In this document: one piece after another, positions 33,426 to 42,255 of the stretch
Position numbering within the stretch: the stretch's first letter is position 1
How the letters are laid out: every line of letters starts with the position of its first letter
NCBI RefSeq assembly: GCF_006715485.1
Contig: NZ_VFNH01000003.1
Coordinates: 620,001 to 684,000 of the forward strand
Direction of reading: 5' to 3'
DNA from: Herbaspirillum sp. SJZ107
GTDB taxonomy: Bacteria > Pseudomonadota > Gammaproteobacteria > Burkholderiales > Burkholderiaceae_D
Length of the DNA: 64,000 bases
Program-made: the position numbers and the translations under genes
The notes under the pieces: generated by a model
The model's input: only the letters and a program-made list of their open reading frames with translations
The model's database searches: none
Told to the model about the DNA's origin: nothing

Positions 33426-34553
33426 ATGCTGTTGAATTCAGGCATGAACAGCTCGATCCACCCGGCACCCGATGCCGCCTCCAATGTTGACGACATAAGA
33501 ATGCGTGCTCCTTTTTCCGCCCCGGTTTCGGTGCACCCGGCTGGGCGCCCGACCGGAAACGCCAGCGTTTCCCATGTCCTGCCGCGGTTCACCGCCAGCA
33601 TGGTGCGCACGGCGGGCGACCTGATTGCGCCCCGTGGCAAGGGTGCCGGCCGCCTCTGCATCCTGAGTTACCACCGCATCCTGGCCAATCCCGATCCGCT
33701 GATCGACGGCGATCCGGACGTGGAGACCTTCCGCTGGCAGATGCGCCTGCTGGCCGAATGCTTCAACGTGATGCCGCTGCACGATGCGGTGCAGGCGATG
33801 GCAAGCGAGCGCATGCCGCCGCGCGCCGTCGCCATCACCTTCGACGACGGCTACAGCTCGTTCCACGACCTGGCGCTGCCGGTCCTGACGGAATACGGGC
33901 TGCCGGCGACGGTCTTCGTCACCACCGGCCACATGCAGGCGAAGGGCAGCATGTGGAACGACATGATCCTGGAAGCGGTGCGCCGCATGCCGCCGACCTC
34001 GCTCGACCTGCGCGAGATCGGCCTGGGCGAGCTGCCGCTGCGCACCGCCGAACAGCGCCGCCGGACGGCCCAGGTGCTGACCGACCGCTGCAAGTACATG
34101 GCGCTGCCGGAACGCGATGCCTTCACCGCCCTGCTGCAGCGCCATGCCGGCGTCGCCCTGCAGCAGGACCTGATGCTCGACGACGACATGCTGCGCACGC
34201 TGGTCAAGCACCGCATCGAGATCGGCGGCCATACGGTGAGCCACCCGATCCTGGCGAAGATCGACGACGATGCGGCGCGCGCCGAGATCGTCGACAACAA
34301 GCGCGTGCTGGAAGCGATCATCGGCCAGCCGCTGCGCCTGTTCGCCTACCCCAACGGCAAGCGGCGCGCCGACTATACCGCCGCCCACGTGCAGATGCTG
34401 GAAGAAGCCGGCTACAGCGCCGCCTTCACGACCGAGACCGGGGCCGCCACGCGCGCGCATCCGCGCTTCGAACTGCCGCGTGCGCGGCCATGGGATGCCA
34501 CGCCGGGAATGTTCGCCGCGCGCCTGCTGCGCTGGCTCGCCGGCCTGATCTGA
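33426..34553 (+). CDS. Polysaccharide deacetylase (second NodB-type)
   Basis: A 375-residue NodB-domain protein distinct from the one at 25505. Motifs are LSYHRI, AITFDDGYSSFHD (metal Asp pair), GGHTVSHPIL (His-x3-His) and LFAYPNGKR. The first ~65 residues are variable and the start is uncertain: ATG 33426, 33444 and 33501 are all possible. It could act on a different sugar, or lack a periplasmic signal and act in the cytoplasm; no clear signal peptide is visible. Confidence 0.85.
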   Translation: MLLNSGMNSSIHPAPDAASNVDDIRMRAPFSAPVSVHPAGRPTGNASVSHVLPRFTASMVRTAGDLIAPRGKGAGRLCILSYHRILANPDPLIDGDPDVETFRWQMRLLAECFNVMPLHDAVQAMASERMPPRAVAITFDDGYSSFHDLALPVLTEYGLPATVFVTTGHMQAKGSMWNDMILEAVRRMPPTSLDLREIGLGELPLRTAEQRRRTAQVLTDRCKYMALPERDAFTALLQRHAGVALQQDLMLDDDMLRTLVKHRIEIGGHTVSHPILAKIDDDAARAEIVDNKRVLEAIIGQPLRLFAYPNGKRRADYTAAHVQMLEEAGYSAAFTTETGAATRAHPRFELPRARPWDATPGMFAARLLRWLAGLI

Positions 34554-34563
34554 CGGGGCCACG

Positions 34564-35841
34564 ATGACTTTCCCCTCTTCGTCTTCTCAGGTCGCGCCGC
34601 TGGCGCCGGTCGAGCCGCTCCACGAACAGCATGCGCGGCCGGGCCCGTCGCACGGCTCCGGCCGCGCACGCAGCGGCGGCGCGCTGCGGGTGGCCTTCTG
34701 CGAAAACGGCGCCGGCTATGGCGGCGCCGTCATCTCGCTCGAAGCGCTGCTGGAAAAGCTGCCGCCCGACTTCGTCCCGCATATCTATACCGGGCTGGCG
34801 ATCGATCCCTATCCGCGCCTGGCGCGGCTGGGCCGCTGGCGCCACCTGCGCGCGGTGCGCGTGCTGAGCCAGCAGTGGCTGCGCCGGCGCCGCATCCCGG
34901 CCGCTTCGGCGATCGACAACCTGGTCAACATCCTGCCGACCGCGCTCGGTTACTACTGGCGTTTCAAGCGCGACGGCATCGACCTGGTCTACCTGAACAA
35001 CGACGCCAGCTGCAATCTTGCGGCCGCGCTGGGCGCCACCCTGGCCGGACTGCCGACGGTGCTGCACGCGCGCGGCTTCAACGTCGATACCCGCGGCAAC
35101 CGCTGGGTCCTGTCCAAGCTGCGCCACTGCATCCCGGTGTCGACCGCGGTGCAGGCCGAATTGCTGACGCTCGGGCTGGCGCCGGAAAAATGCACGGTGG
35201 TGGCCGAAGGCCTCGACCTCGATGCCTTTTCGCCGCGCGCGCCCCTGCCCGGCCTGCGTGCCGAACTCGGCATCGGCAGCGACGAGCCGGTGATCACGCT
35301 GGTCGGCGGCCTGGTCGACTGGAAAGGCCAGGACGTGCTGCTCGACGCCGCGCCGCGCATCCTGGAACGCTGTCCGCACGCCCACCTGCTGCTGGTGGGC
35401 GGCGCCTACGGCAAGGACCGTGCGTTCGCCGACGAGGTTGCGCGCCGCGCCGCCGCCCCCGCCCTCCAGGGCCGCGTGCGCCTGCTCGGCATGCGCAGCG
35501 ACGTGCCCGACATCCTGGCACTGAGCACCATCGTGCTGCACGCCTCGACCAAGCCGGAACCCTTCGGCCGTACCTTCCTGGAAGGGATGGCGCTCGGCAA
35601 GGCGGTGATCGCCTCGAACGAAGGCGGTCCGCTCGACGTCATCGAGGATGGGGTCGACGGCCTCCTGATCCCCCCGCGCGACCCGCAGCGGCTGGCCGAC
35701 GCCGTGCTGCGCCTGCTCGACCAGCCGGCCTTCGCGGCCGCGCTCGGCAACCGCGCCGCACTCAAGGCACGCGACTATTCGATCGAACGGCACACCGAAG
35801 CGGTGTGCGCCGTCCTGCACCGCGTCATGCGCGGCGATTGA
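34564..35841 (+). CDS. GT4-type glycosyltransferase
   Basis: A 425-residue GT-B glycosyltransferase. A ~38-residue polar N-terminal extension precedes LRVAFCENGAGYGGAVISLEALL. The donor domain has VITLVGGLVDWKGQDVLLDA and KPEPFGRTFLEGMALGKAVIASNEGG. It follows the deacetylase by ten bases and belongs to the sugar-adding set of the locus. Donor and acceptor are unknown. Confidence 0.82.
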   Translation: MTFPSSSSQVAPLAPVEPLHEQHARPGPSHGSGRARSGGALRVAFCENGAGYGGAVISLEALLEKLPPDFVPHIYTGLAIDPYPRLARLGRWRHLRAVRVLSQQWLRRRRIPAASAIDNLVNILPTALGYYWRFKRDGIDLVYLNNDASCNLAAALGATLAGLPTVLHARGFNVDTRGNRWVLSKLRHCIPVSTAVQAELLTLGLAPEKCTVVAEGLDLDAFSPRAPLPGLRAELGIGSDEPVITLVGGLVDWKGQDVLLDAAPRILERCPHAHLLLVGGAYGKDRAFADEVARRAAAPALQGRVRLLGMRSDVPDILALSTIVLHASTKPEPFGRTFLEGMALGKAVIASNEGGPLDVIEDGVDGLLIPPRDPQRLADAVLRLLDQPAFAAALGNRAALKARDYSIERHTEAVCAVLHRVMRGD

Positions 35842-35870
35842 TTTTATAAACTTTTATATTGGCAGCAACA

Positions 35871-37028
35871 GTGCGCATTCTTTACCACCACCGTACCCGC
35901 TCGAAGGATGGGCAATACGTCCACATTGAGGAAATGATCAATGCGCTGCGCGCGCTCGGCCACGAAGTCATCGTGGTCGCGCCGCCCAGCGCCGACACCG
36001 AAGCCTTCGGTGCCGATGCCGGCCTGGTGGCCGTCCTCAAGCGCCACCTGCCGAAATGGTTCTATGAAGTGATGGAACTGGGTTACTCGCTGGTAGCCTA
36101 CCGGCGCCTGGCGGCGGCGGTGCGCAAATACAAACCGGACTGCCTGTACGAACGCTACAACCTGTTCCTGCCGGCCGGCGTCTGGCTGGCGCGCCGCTTC
36201 CGCCTGCCGATGCTGCTCGAGATCAATGCACCGATCCTGGAGGAGCGCAGCCGCTACGACGGCCTGTCGCTCAAGCGCCTGGCGCGCTGGTCGCAGGCCT
36301 ATTGCTGGCGCAATGCAGACCTGGTGCTGCCGGTCACCCAGGTGCTGGGCGACATCGTGGCATCCTACGGGGTCGACCCGAAAAAGATCGTGGTGATCCC
36401 GAACGGCATCAATTCCGACCGTTTCCAGGCCAATCCCGACGTCGAAGCCGCCAAGCGCGCCCTCGGCCTGGAAGGCAGCCTGGTGCTCGGCTTCACCGGC
36501 TTCGTGCGCGACTGGCATGGCCTGGACAAGGTGATCGACATGATCGCCCAGGATCCGCCGGAATCGCGCCGCCACCTGCTGGTCGTCGGCGACGGCCCGG
36601 CGCGCGCCGACCTGGAACAGCAGGCGCGCCGCCTCGGCATCGACAGCCGCGTCACCTTCACCGGCATCATCGGCCGCGACGACGTGGCGCGCTACGTCGC
36701 CGCCTTCGACGTCGCCCTGCAGCCGGCGGTGGTGGCCTATGCCTCGCCGCTCAAGCTGTTCGAATACCTGGCCCTGGGCAAGGCCATCGTGGCCCCGGAC
36801 CAGCCGAACATCAAGGAAATCCTGACCGACGAGCACAACGCGGTGCTGTTCGATCCGAAACAGAGCGGCGGCCTGGCCGACGCCACCGGCCGCCTGTGCG
36901 CCGACGACCTGTTGCGCACCAAGGTCGCGGCCAATGCGCGCCGCGCCATCGGCGAGCAGAAACTGACCTGGAAAGCCAACGCCCAGCGCGTGGTGGAACT
37001 GTTCGGGACTTTGCGCACCCATGCGTGA
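35871..37028 (+). CDS. GT4-type glycosyltransferase
   Basis: A 385-residue GT-B enzyme starting at GTG 35871 (MRILYHHRTRSKDGQYVHIEEM); a TTG at 35859 in the same frame would add four residues and has no better ribosome site. The donor half has LGFTGFVRDWHGLDKVIDM and KLFEYLALGKAIVAPDQPNIKEIL. The stop overlaps the start of the ligase gene by eight bases, so the two are coupled. Confidence 0.82.
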   Translation: MRILYHHRTRSKDGQYVHIEEMINALRALGHEVIVVAPPSADTEAFGADAGLVAVLKRHLPKWFYEVMELGYSLVAYRRLAAAVRKYKPDCLYERYNLFLPAGVWLARRFRLPMLLEINAPILEERSRYDGLSLKRLARWSQAYCWRNADLVLPVTQVLGDIVASYGVDPKKIVVIPNGINSDRFQANPDVEAAKRALGLEGSLVLGFTGFVRDWHGLDKVIDMIAQDPPESRRHLLVVGDGPARADLEQQARRLGIDSRVTFTGIIGRDDVARYVAAFDVALQPAVVAYASPLKLFEYLALGKAIVAPDQPNIKEILTDEHNAVLFDPKQSGGLADATGRLCADDLLRTKVAANARRAIGEQKLTWKANAQRVVELFGTLRTHA

Positions 37029-38364
37029 CCTCGTCATTTTCGGCATCATCTTCGGATTGCTGCCTTTCGTCTTCAAGCGGCCGGCATTGGGCGCCCTGCT
37101 GTTCACCTGGGTCAGCTTGATGAACCCGCACCGCCTCGCCTACGGCGCGGCGTACAACTTCCAGTTCGCAGCGGTGGTGGCGGGTGTCACGATCCTGAGC
37201 ATGCTGATGTCGAAGGAGCCGAAACGCTTCCCGCTCACGCCGGTCACCGTCATGCTGCTGCTGTTCTATGCCTGGATGAACCTCACCAGCCAGTTCGCCC
37301 TTGAACCGGGCCTGGTCTGGAGAGAATGGGACCGGGTGACCAAGACCTTCCTCATGGTCGCCATCACCCTGATGGTCATCAACACTGAAAAGAACATCAA
37401 GCTGTTCGTGTGGGTCGTCGCCTTGTCGCTCGGTATCTACGGACTGAAAGGCGGCCTGTTCACGATCGCCTCCGGCGGCCACTACCGCGTGTTCGGTCCG
37501 GACGGCAGCTACATCGCGGAAAACAACAGCATGGCGCTGGCGCTGGTGGTGGCCCTGCCGATGATCTGGTACCTGCGCAGCCAGGTCAAGAGCAAATTGG
37601 TCTCGATGGGCCTGCTGGCGGTCGTGATCTTCACGTCGGTGTCGGCAATGGGCTCCTATTCGCGCGGCGCATTGCTCGGCGGCGCCGCGATGCTGGTGTT
37701 CCTGTGGCTGAAGAGCCCGAAGAAGGCGCAGACCGGCCTGGCGGTGGTCGTGATCGGCGTCCTGATTGCCTGCATCATGCCGGAAGCATGGTATGCGCGC
37801 ATGGACACGATCAACGACTACCAGGAAGACAGCTCGGCGCTGGGCCGCATCAACGCCTGGTATTTCGCCATCAATATCGCCAACAGCCACCTGCTGGGTG
37901 GCGGCTTCAATGTCTTCACGCCACGGCTGTTCCTGCAGTACGCGCCCGATCCGCTCGGCTACCACGTGGCGCACAGTATCTATTTCCAGGTACTGGGCGA
38001 TCACGGCTACGTCGGCCTGATCATGTTCCTGCTGTTGATGTTCTTCAGCTGGCGCACCGGCACGCGCATCATCAAGTTCTGCGGGAAGAATCCCGAGCTG
38101 AAGTGGGCTTCGGACCTGGCCAAGATGGCCCAGGTCAGCATCATCGGCTATGCCGTCAGCGGCGCCTTCCTGTCGCTTGCCTACTTCGACCTGTATTACG
38201 ACATCATCATCATCCTGGTCCTGCTCGAAAAGCTGCTGCTCCTGAAGAAACCCCTGTCCTTCGGCGAGCGGATGCAGGCGGCGCAGGTACCAGGTGACCA
38301 GCATGTCCCGGCCAAACTGACCAAAGAATTACCATGTCCAGCACCGCACCCACCCTCAGTCTAG
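37021..38364 (+). CDS. O-antigen-ligase-like protein, exosortase A system-associated
   Basis: A 447-residue membrane protein with about ten hydrophobic helices and a large periplasmic loop (ARMDTINDYQEDSSALGRINAWYFAI, then GGGFNVFTPRLF) characteristic of Wzy/WaaL-type ligases and polymerases. In PEP-CTERM loci this family is called a putative O-glycosylation ligase. It could polymerise the repeat units or attach glycan to protein; the two cannot be separated from sequence. Its end overlaps the next gene by 31 bases. Confidence 0.87.
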   Translation: MRDLVIFGIIFGLLPFVFKRPALGALLFTWVSLMNPHRLAYGAAYNFQFAAVVAGVTILSMLMSKEPKRFPLTPVTVMLLLFYAWMNLTSQFALEPGLVWREWDRVTKTFLMVAITLMVINTEKNIKLFVWVVALSLGIYGLKGGLFTIASGGHYRVFGPDGSYIAENNSMALALVVALPMIWYLRSQVKSKLVSMGLLAVVIFTSVSAMGSYSRGALLGGAAMLVFLWLKSPKKAQTGLAVVVIGVLIACIMPEAWYARMDTINDYQEDSSALGRINAWYFAINIANSHLLGGGFNVFTPRLFLQYAPDPLGYHVAHSIYFQVLGDHGYVGLIMFLLLMFFSWRTGTRIIKFCGKNPELKWASDLAKMAQVSIIGYAVSGAFLSLAYFDLYYDIIIILVLLEKLLLLKKPLSFGERMQAAQVPGDQHVPAKLTKELPCPAPHPPSV

Positions 38365-39302
38365 TCATCCCCACGTACAACAGGGCGTCGCTGATCGGCG
38401 CCACGCTGGACAGCGCGCTGGCCCAGCACCTGCCGTTCCTGGAGATCATCGTGGTCGACGACGGTTCGACCGACGACACGGCCCGGGTACTCGCGCAGTA
38501 CGCGGGACGGATCCGGGTGATCCGGCTGGCCAACGGCGGCGTGCAGAAGGCCCGCAACACCGGCGTGGAAGCGGCCGGCGGCGACTATGTCGTGCTGATG
38601 GACTCCGACGACCTGTTCGAGCCGGCGTACACGCAGACGATCGCGGCCTGGCTGGCCCGGCATCCCGACTACGATGCCGTGTACACCAATTTCACGACCT
38701 TCGACGAACGCGGCGCCCATGCCGACAAGTTTTCGCTGGCGCCGGCCGGCTTCTTCGACGGCGCGCAGCAGAGCGACGGTTTCTGGGTCGGCATCCCGGA
38801 CCTGTACCTGCGCACCCTGTCCTACCAGCCGCTGTTCCCTTCGGGCAGCGTGATCCGCAAGACCCTGTACCAGCGTATCGGTGGCTACGACGTGCGCTTC
38901 AACGGCGTCGGCGCCGAAGACTGGGAATTCACGCTGCGCCTGATCGGCCAGGCGCGCCTGGCCTTGTGCGCCACGCCGCTGGTACGCGTGCGCAAGCACG
39001 CCACCAACGATTCGGGCGACAACATCCGCACCGTCAGCGGCTGCGTGCACATCCTCGAATTCGCCCTCGACGAGCACCCGTACGCCGCCCCCTACCGCGA
39101 GGCCATCCTGCGCGAGATCGACGTGCGCCGCCTGGACGTGTTCGACGGCGCCTTTGCGCGCGGCGCCTTCGATACGGCAGGCGACATGCTGGCGCGCATG
39201 CGGCGCCGGCCTCAGGACCGCAAATTCCGCCTGAAGGCATTCATTACCGCTCTGCCCGGCCTGCTCCGCAAGCCGTTATGGCAGTTGACTCAGCGCGGCT
39301 GA
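38334..39302 (+). CDS. GT2-family glycosyltransferase
   Basis: A 322-residue GT-A enzyme: LSLVIPTYNRASLIGATLDSAL, then EIIVVDDGSTDDTARVL, and the metal-binding DSDD in VVLMDSDDLFEP, followed by GAEDWEFTLRL. It has no membrane helix and is therefore a soluble or peripheral transferase. It ends the 19-kb plus-strand unit and converges on the decarboxylase gene with only 15 bases between the stops. Confidence 0.87.
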   Translation: MSSTAPTLSLVIPTYNRASLIGATLDSALAQHLPFLEIIVVDDGSTDDTARVLAQYAGRIRVIRLANGGVQKARNTGVEAAGGDYVVLMDSDDLFEPAYTQTIAAWLARHPDYDAVYTNFTTFDERGAHADKFSLAPAGFFDGAQQSDGFWVGIPDLYLRTLSYQPLFPSGSVIRKTLYQRIGGYDVRFNGVGAEDWEFTLRLIGQARLALCATPLVRVRKHATNDSGDNIRTVSGCVHILEFALDEHPYAAPYREAILREIDVRRLDVFDGAFARGAFDTAGDMLARMRRRPQDRKFRLKAFITALPGLLRKPLWQLTQRG

Positions 39303-39317
39303 CCCGTCCCCGAGCGT

Positions 39318-40553
39318 CTAGACCAGGACTTCGAGCGGCGCCGGGTGTCCCAGGAAAGCGGTCGGGCTGGCCGACAGGCCGTATGCACCCGATTGAAATA
39401 CCACCACCAGGTCGCCCACGTCGGCCCGCGCCAGGTCCATGCGCTCGGCCAGCACGTCGAGCGGCGTGCACAGCGGGCCCACCACCGACACCGTCTCGCG
39501 TGCTTGCGCCGCCATGCGGTTGCCGATCGCGGCCGGGTAGTTCTTGCGGATCACCTGGCCGAAATTCCCTGAGGCCGCCAGGTGGTGGTGCAGGCCGCCG
39601 TCGGTGACCAGGAACACCTGGCCACGCGAGACCTTGCGGTCAATGACGCGCGCCACATACACGCCGGCTTCGCCGACCAGGTAGCGCCCCGACTCCACCG
39701 ACACGCGCGTGCCCGGCAGTTCACGTTCGACCCGTGCCATGCACTGCGCCAGGTTGTCGCCGATCGGCGCCAGGTCGAGCCGCTGCTCGCCGGGGAAATA
39801 GGGAATGCCGAAACCGGCGCCCAGGTACAGGGCCGGCAGCGGCTGGCGCGCTTCGCCCGCCAGTTGCAGGGCCAGCTCGACGCTGCGCGCATGCGACTCG
39901 GCGATCGCCTCGGCCTTCAGGCTCTGGGAGCCGCTGAAGATGTGGAAGCCTTGCAGCGCGATGCCGAGCGCCGCCAGTTGGCGCAGGCAGTCCGGGACCT
40001 GTTCGGCGTCGATGCCGAAGGGCTTGGCGCCGCCGCCCATGCGCATGCCCGACCCCTTCAGCTCGAAGTCCGGGTTCACGCGCAGCACGATGCGCGGCGC
40101 GATCCCGAGCGCGTCGCCGATGCGCGCCGCGCGCCCGATTTCATTCGGCGACTCGGCGTTCAGCGTGACGCCGGCGGCAATCGCCTGCGTCAGCTCCGCG
40201 TCGGTCTTGCCGGGACCGGCGAAGCTGACGTGGGCCGGATCGAAGCCGGTATCGAGCGCCGTCCGGAGTTCGCCGGCGGAAGCCACGTCGAGGCCGTCGA
40301 CCAGGGTGGCCATGTGCTGTACCAGCGCCGGCATCGGATTGGCCTTGACCGAATAATGCAGGCGTAGCGGCGCCGGCAGGTGGGCGCGCACATGCTGGAC
40401 GCGCGCCGTCAGCAGGGCCCGGTCATAGGCATAGAAAGGGGTGCGGCCGACACGCTGGGCGAGCCGGGTCAGCGGCACGCCGCCGACCTGCAGTTCGCCG
40501 CCGTCGACGGCAAACTGGGTCATCCCGGCGTGGACAGGCTTGGTGGTGCTCAT
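39318..40553 (-). CDS. PLP-dependent decarboxylase, exosortase A system-associated
   Basis: A 411-residue alanine-racemase-fold decarboxylase of the ornithine/diaminopimelate type. Lys70 in HYSVKANP binds PLP; further signatures are HIFSGSQS, GAGFGIPYF and the late CTPLD cysteine (VVGPLCTPLDVL). It would decarboxylate an amino acid, perhaps one tethered to a carrier. It is coupled to the acyl-CoA ligase (ATGA overlap). The pair is a standard accessory pair of exosortase A loci. Confidence 0.9.
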   Translation of the reverse strand: MSTTKPVHAGMTQFAVDGGELQVGGVPLTRLAQRVGRTPFYAYDRALLTARVQHVRAHLPAPLRLHYSVKANPMPALVQHMATLVDGLDVASAGELRTALDTGFDPAHVSFAGPGKTDAELTQAIAAGVTLNAESPNEIGRAARIGDALGIAPRIVLRVNPDFELKGSGMRMGGGAKPFGIDAEQVPDCLRQLAALGIALQGFHIFSGSQSLKAEAIAESHARSVELALQLAGEARQPLPALYLGAGFGIPYFPGEQRLDLAPIGDNLAQCMARVERELPGTRVSVESGRYLVGEAGVYVARVIDRKVSRGQVFLVTDGGLHHHLAASGNFGQVIRKNYPAAIGNRMAAQARETVSVVGPLCTPLDVLAERMDLARADVGDLVVVFQSGAYGLSASPTAFLGHPAPLEVLV

Positions 40554-42145
40554 GATGAACGGTCTTCGAACAGGGTGAGGAATGGAAGCGCCAGCCCCTT
40601 GCGGTCGATCTTGCCGTTCGGGTTGCGCGGGAACGGTTCGCTGCGGACTTCGACATGCGACGGCACCATCCAGGCCGGCAGGCGGCGCTGGCAGGCCCGG
40701 CGCAGCAGCTCGGGCGTGGGCGCATCGGGGCCGGCGGCGCTGGCCAGCAGCACGATGGCCTGGCCCAGTTCCGGATGCGGCACGCCGAAGGCCACCGCCT
40801 CGTCGACCGTGCCGAGGCCGTACAACGCTTCTTCCAGCTCGGTCGGACTGACGCGGTAGCCGGACACCTTGATCAGGTCGTCGGCGCGGCCGATGTAATA
40901 CAGATAGCCGTCGCCGTCGCGGCGCACGGTATCGCCCGACCACACCGCAATCTCGGTCAGCGGCAGCGCCGGATCCTGGCCGGGGGCCGGGCGGAAACGC
41001 TCGGCGGTCTTGGCCGGATCGTTCCAGTAGCCGAGCGAGACCAGCGCGCCGCGGTGCACCAGCTCGCCCGGCTCGTCGGTATCGCACGGGCTGCCGTCGG
41101 GGCGCACCACCATGATCTCGGCATTCGGGATCGCACGCCCCATCGAACCGGGGCGGCGATCGATCTCCGCCGGCGGCAGGTAAGTGGAACGGAAGGCTTC
41201 GGTCAGGCCATACATCAGGAACACCTGGGCGTGCGGCAGGGCGGCGCGCAGGACCGCCAGGGTCGCGCCCGGCATCGCCCCGCCCGAATTGGTGAGGTAG
41301 CGCAGCGTGCACTCCTGCGGCCAGTCCAGGCGCGCCAGCTGGTTCCACAGCGGCGGCACCGCGGCCAGGCCGGTGATGCCATGCGCGGCCACCGCATCGA
41401 CGACGTCGCGCGCGAACAGGTGGTTCAGCAGCACGGCGCTGGCGCCGCTCAGGAAGGCGCAGGTGAGCTGGCTCAATCCATAGTCGAAGCTGAGCGGCAG
41501 CACCGCCAGCAGGCGGTCGGACGGGACCAGTTCGAGATAGCTGGCGACGCTGCGGGCGCCGGTCACCATGTTCCGGTGCGACAGCACCACGCCCTTCGGC
41601 TTGCCGGTGCTGCCCGAGGTGTACAGGATGGCGGCGACATCGCCGTCGATGCGGCGGTGCGGCGCCAGATCGGTGCCGGCTTCATGCAGCGCCGCATCCC
41701 AGGCACGCAGGGCCAGCGTCGTGTGCGCGCCCGCCGCAGCCAGGTCCGGCGTACCGGTGAGCAGCACCAGGCGCAGGTCGGGGCAGGCCGCCAGCTGCGG
41801 TGCCAGCTGCGCCAGCCGTTCGCCGGAGGTGAGCAGCACCCGCACGTTGCAGTCGGCCAGGATGTGCGCCACCTGCTCCGGCTTGAGCAGGGGATTGACC
41901 GGGACGAACACAGCGCCGGCCAGAGAAGCGCCGAACATCGCGGCCACGTTCTCGATGCGCTTCTCGAGATACACCGCGACCCGCTCGCCACGCTGCAGGC
42001 CGGCGCCGAGGAAGACCTGGGCGGCGCGCCGGACGTGGTCCGCCAGTGCCGCATAATCGAGCCGCAGGTTGCCGTGGACAAGCGCCTGCGCAGCCGGCGT
42101 ACGGCGCGCCGCCGTGAAAATGAAGTCGTGGATCAGGTCGCTCAT
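40550..42145 (-). CDS. Acyl-CoA ligase (AMP-forming), exosortase A system-associated
   Basis: A 531-residue ANL-superfamily adenylating enzyme: the P-loop AILYTSGSTGKPKGVVLSH, MYGLTEAFRSTYLPP, the GELVHRG aspartate region (GRADDLIKVSGYRVSP) and the late lysine in NPNGKIDRKGL. The start is ATG 42145 (MSDLIHDFIF). It activates a carboxylic acid, either onto CoA or onto the small carrier protein encoded at 50282; an amino acid substrate is plausible given the decarboxylase partner. Confidence 0.9.
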   Translation of the reverse strand: MSDLIHDFIFTAARRTPAAQALVHGNLRLDYAALADHVRRAAQVFLGAGLQRGERVAVYLEKRIENVAAMFGASLAGAVFVPVNPLLKPEQVAHILADCNVRVLLTSGERLAQLAPQLAACPDLRLVLLTGTPDLAAAGAHTTLALRAWDAALHEAGTDLAPHRRIDGDVAAILYTSGSTGKPKGVVLSHRNMVTGARSVASYLELVPSDRLLAVLPLSFDYGLSQLTCAFLSGASAVLLNHLFARDVVDAVAAHGITGLAAVPPLWNQLARLDWPQECTLRYLTNSGGAMPGATLAVLRAALPHAQVFLMYGLTEAFRSTYLPPAEIDRRPGSMGRAIPNAEIMVVRPDGSPCDTDEPGELVHRGALVSLGYWNDPAKTAERFRPAPGQDPALPLTEIAVWSGDTVRRDGDGYLYYIGRADDLIKVSGYRVSPTELEEALYGLGTVDEAVAFGVPHPELGQAIVLLASAAGPDAPTPELLRRACQRRLPAWMVPSHVEVRSEPFPRNPNGKIDRKGLALPFLTLFEDRSS

Positions 42146-42255
42146 AAGGACGAGGACGTACTCGGGAAAACCAAACTGCAATGTTACCATTCCACTTGCG
42201 CAACGTCGAAGCCGCATCACCGAATACCGATCAACGATCCCGGAACCAACCCATC

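Noticed and set aside
42199..42214. GG-N10-GC arrangement on the minus strand upstream of the acyl-CoA ligase gene (CGGCTT-N5-TTGCG)
   Set aside because: Only the invariant dinucleotides and TTGC match; the -24 box differs at three of six bases and there is no related enhancer element upstream, unlike the two perfect promoters.
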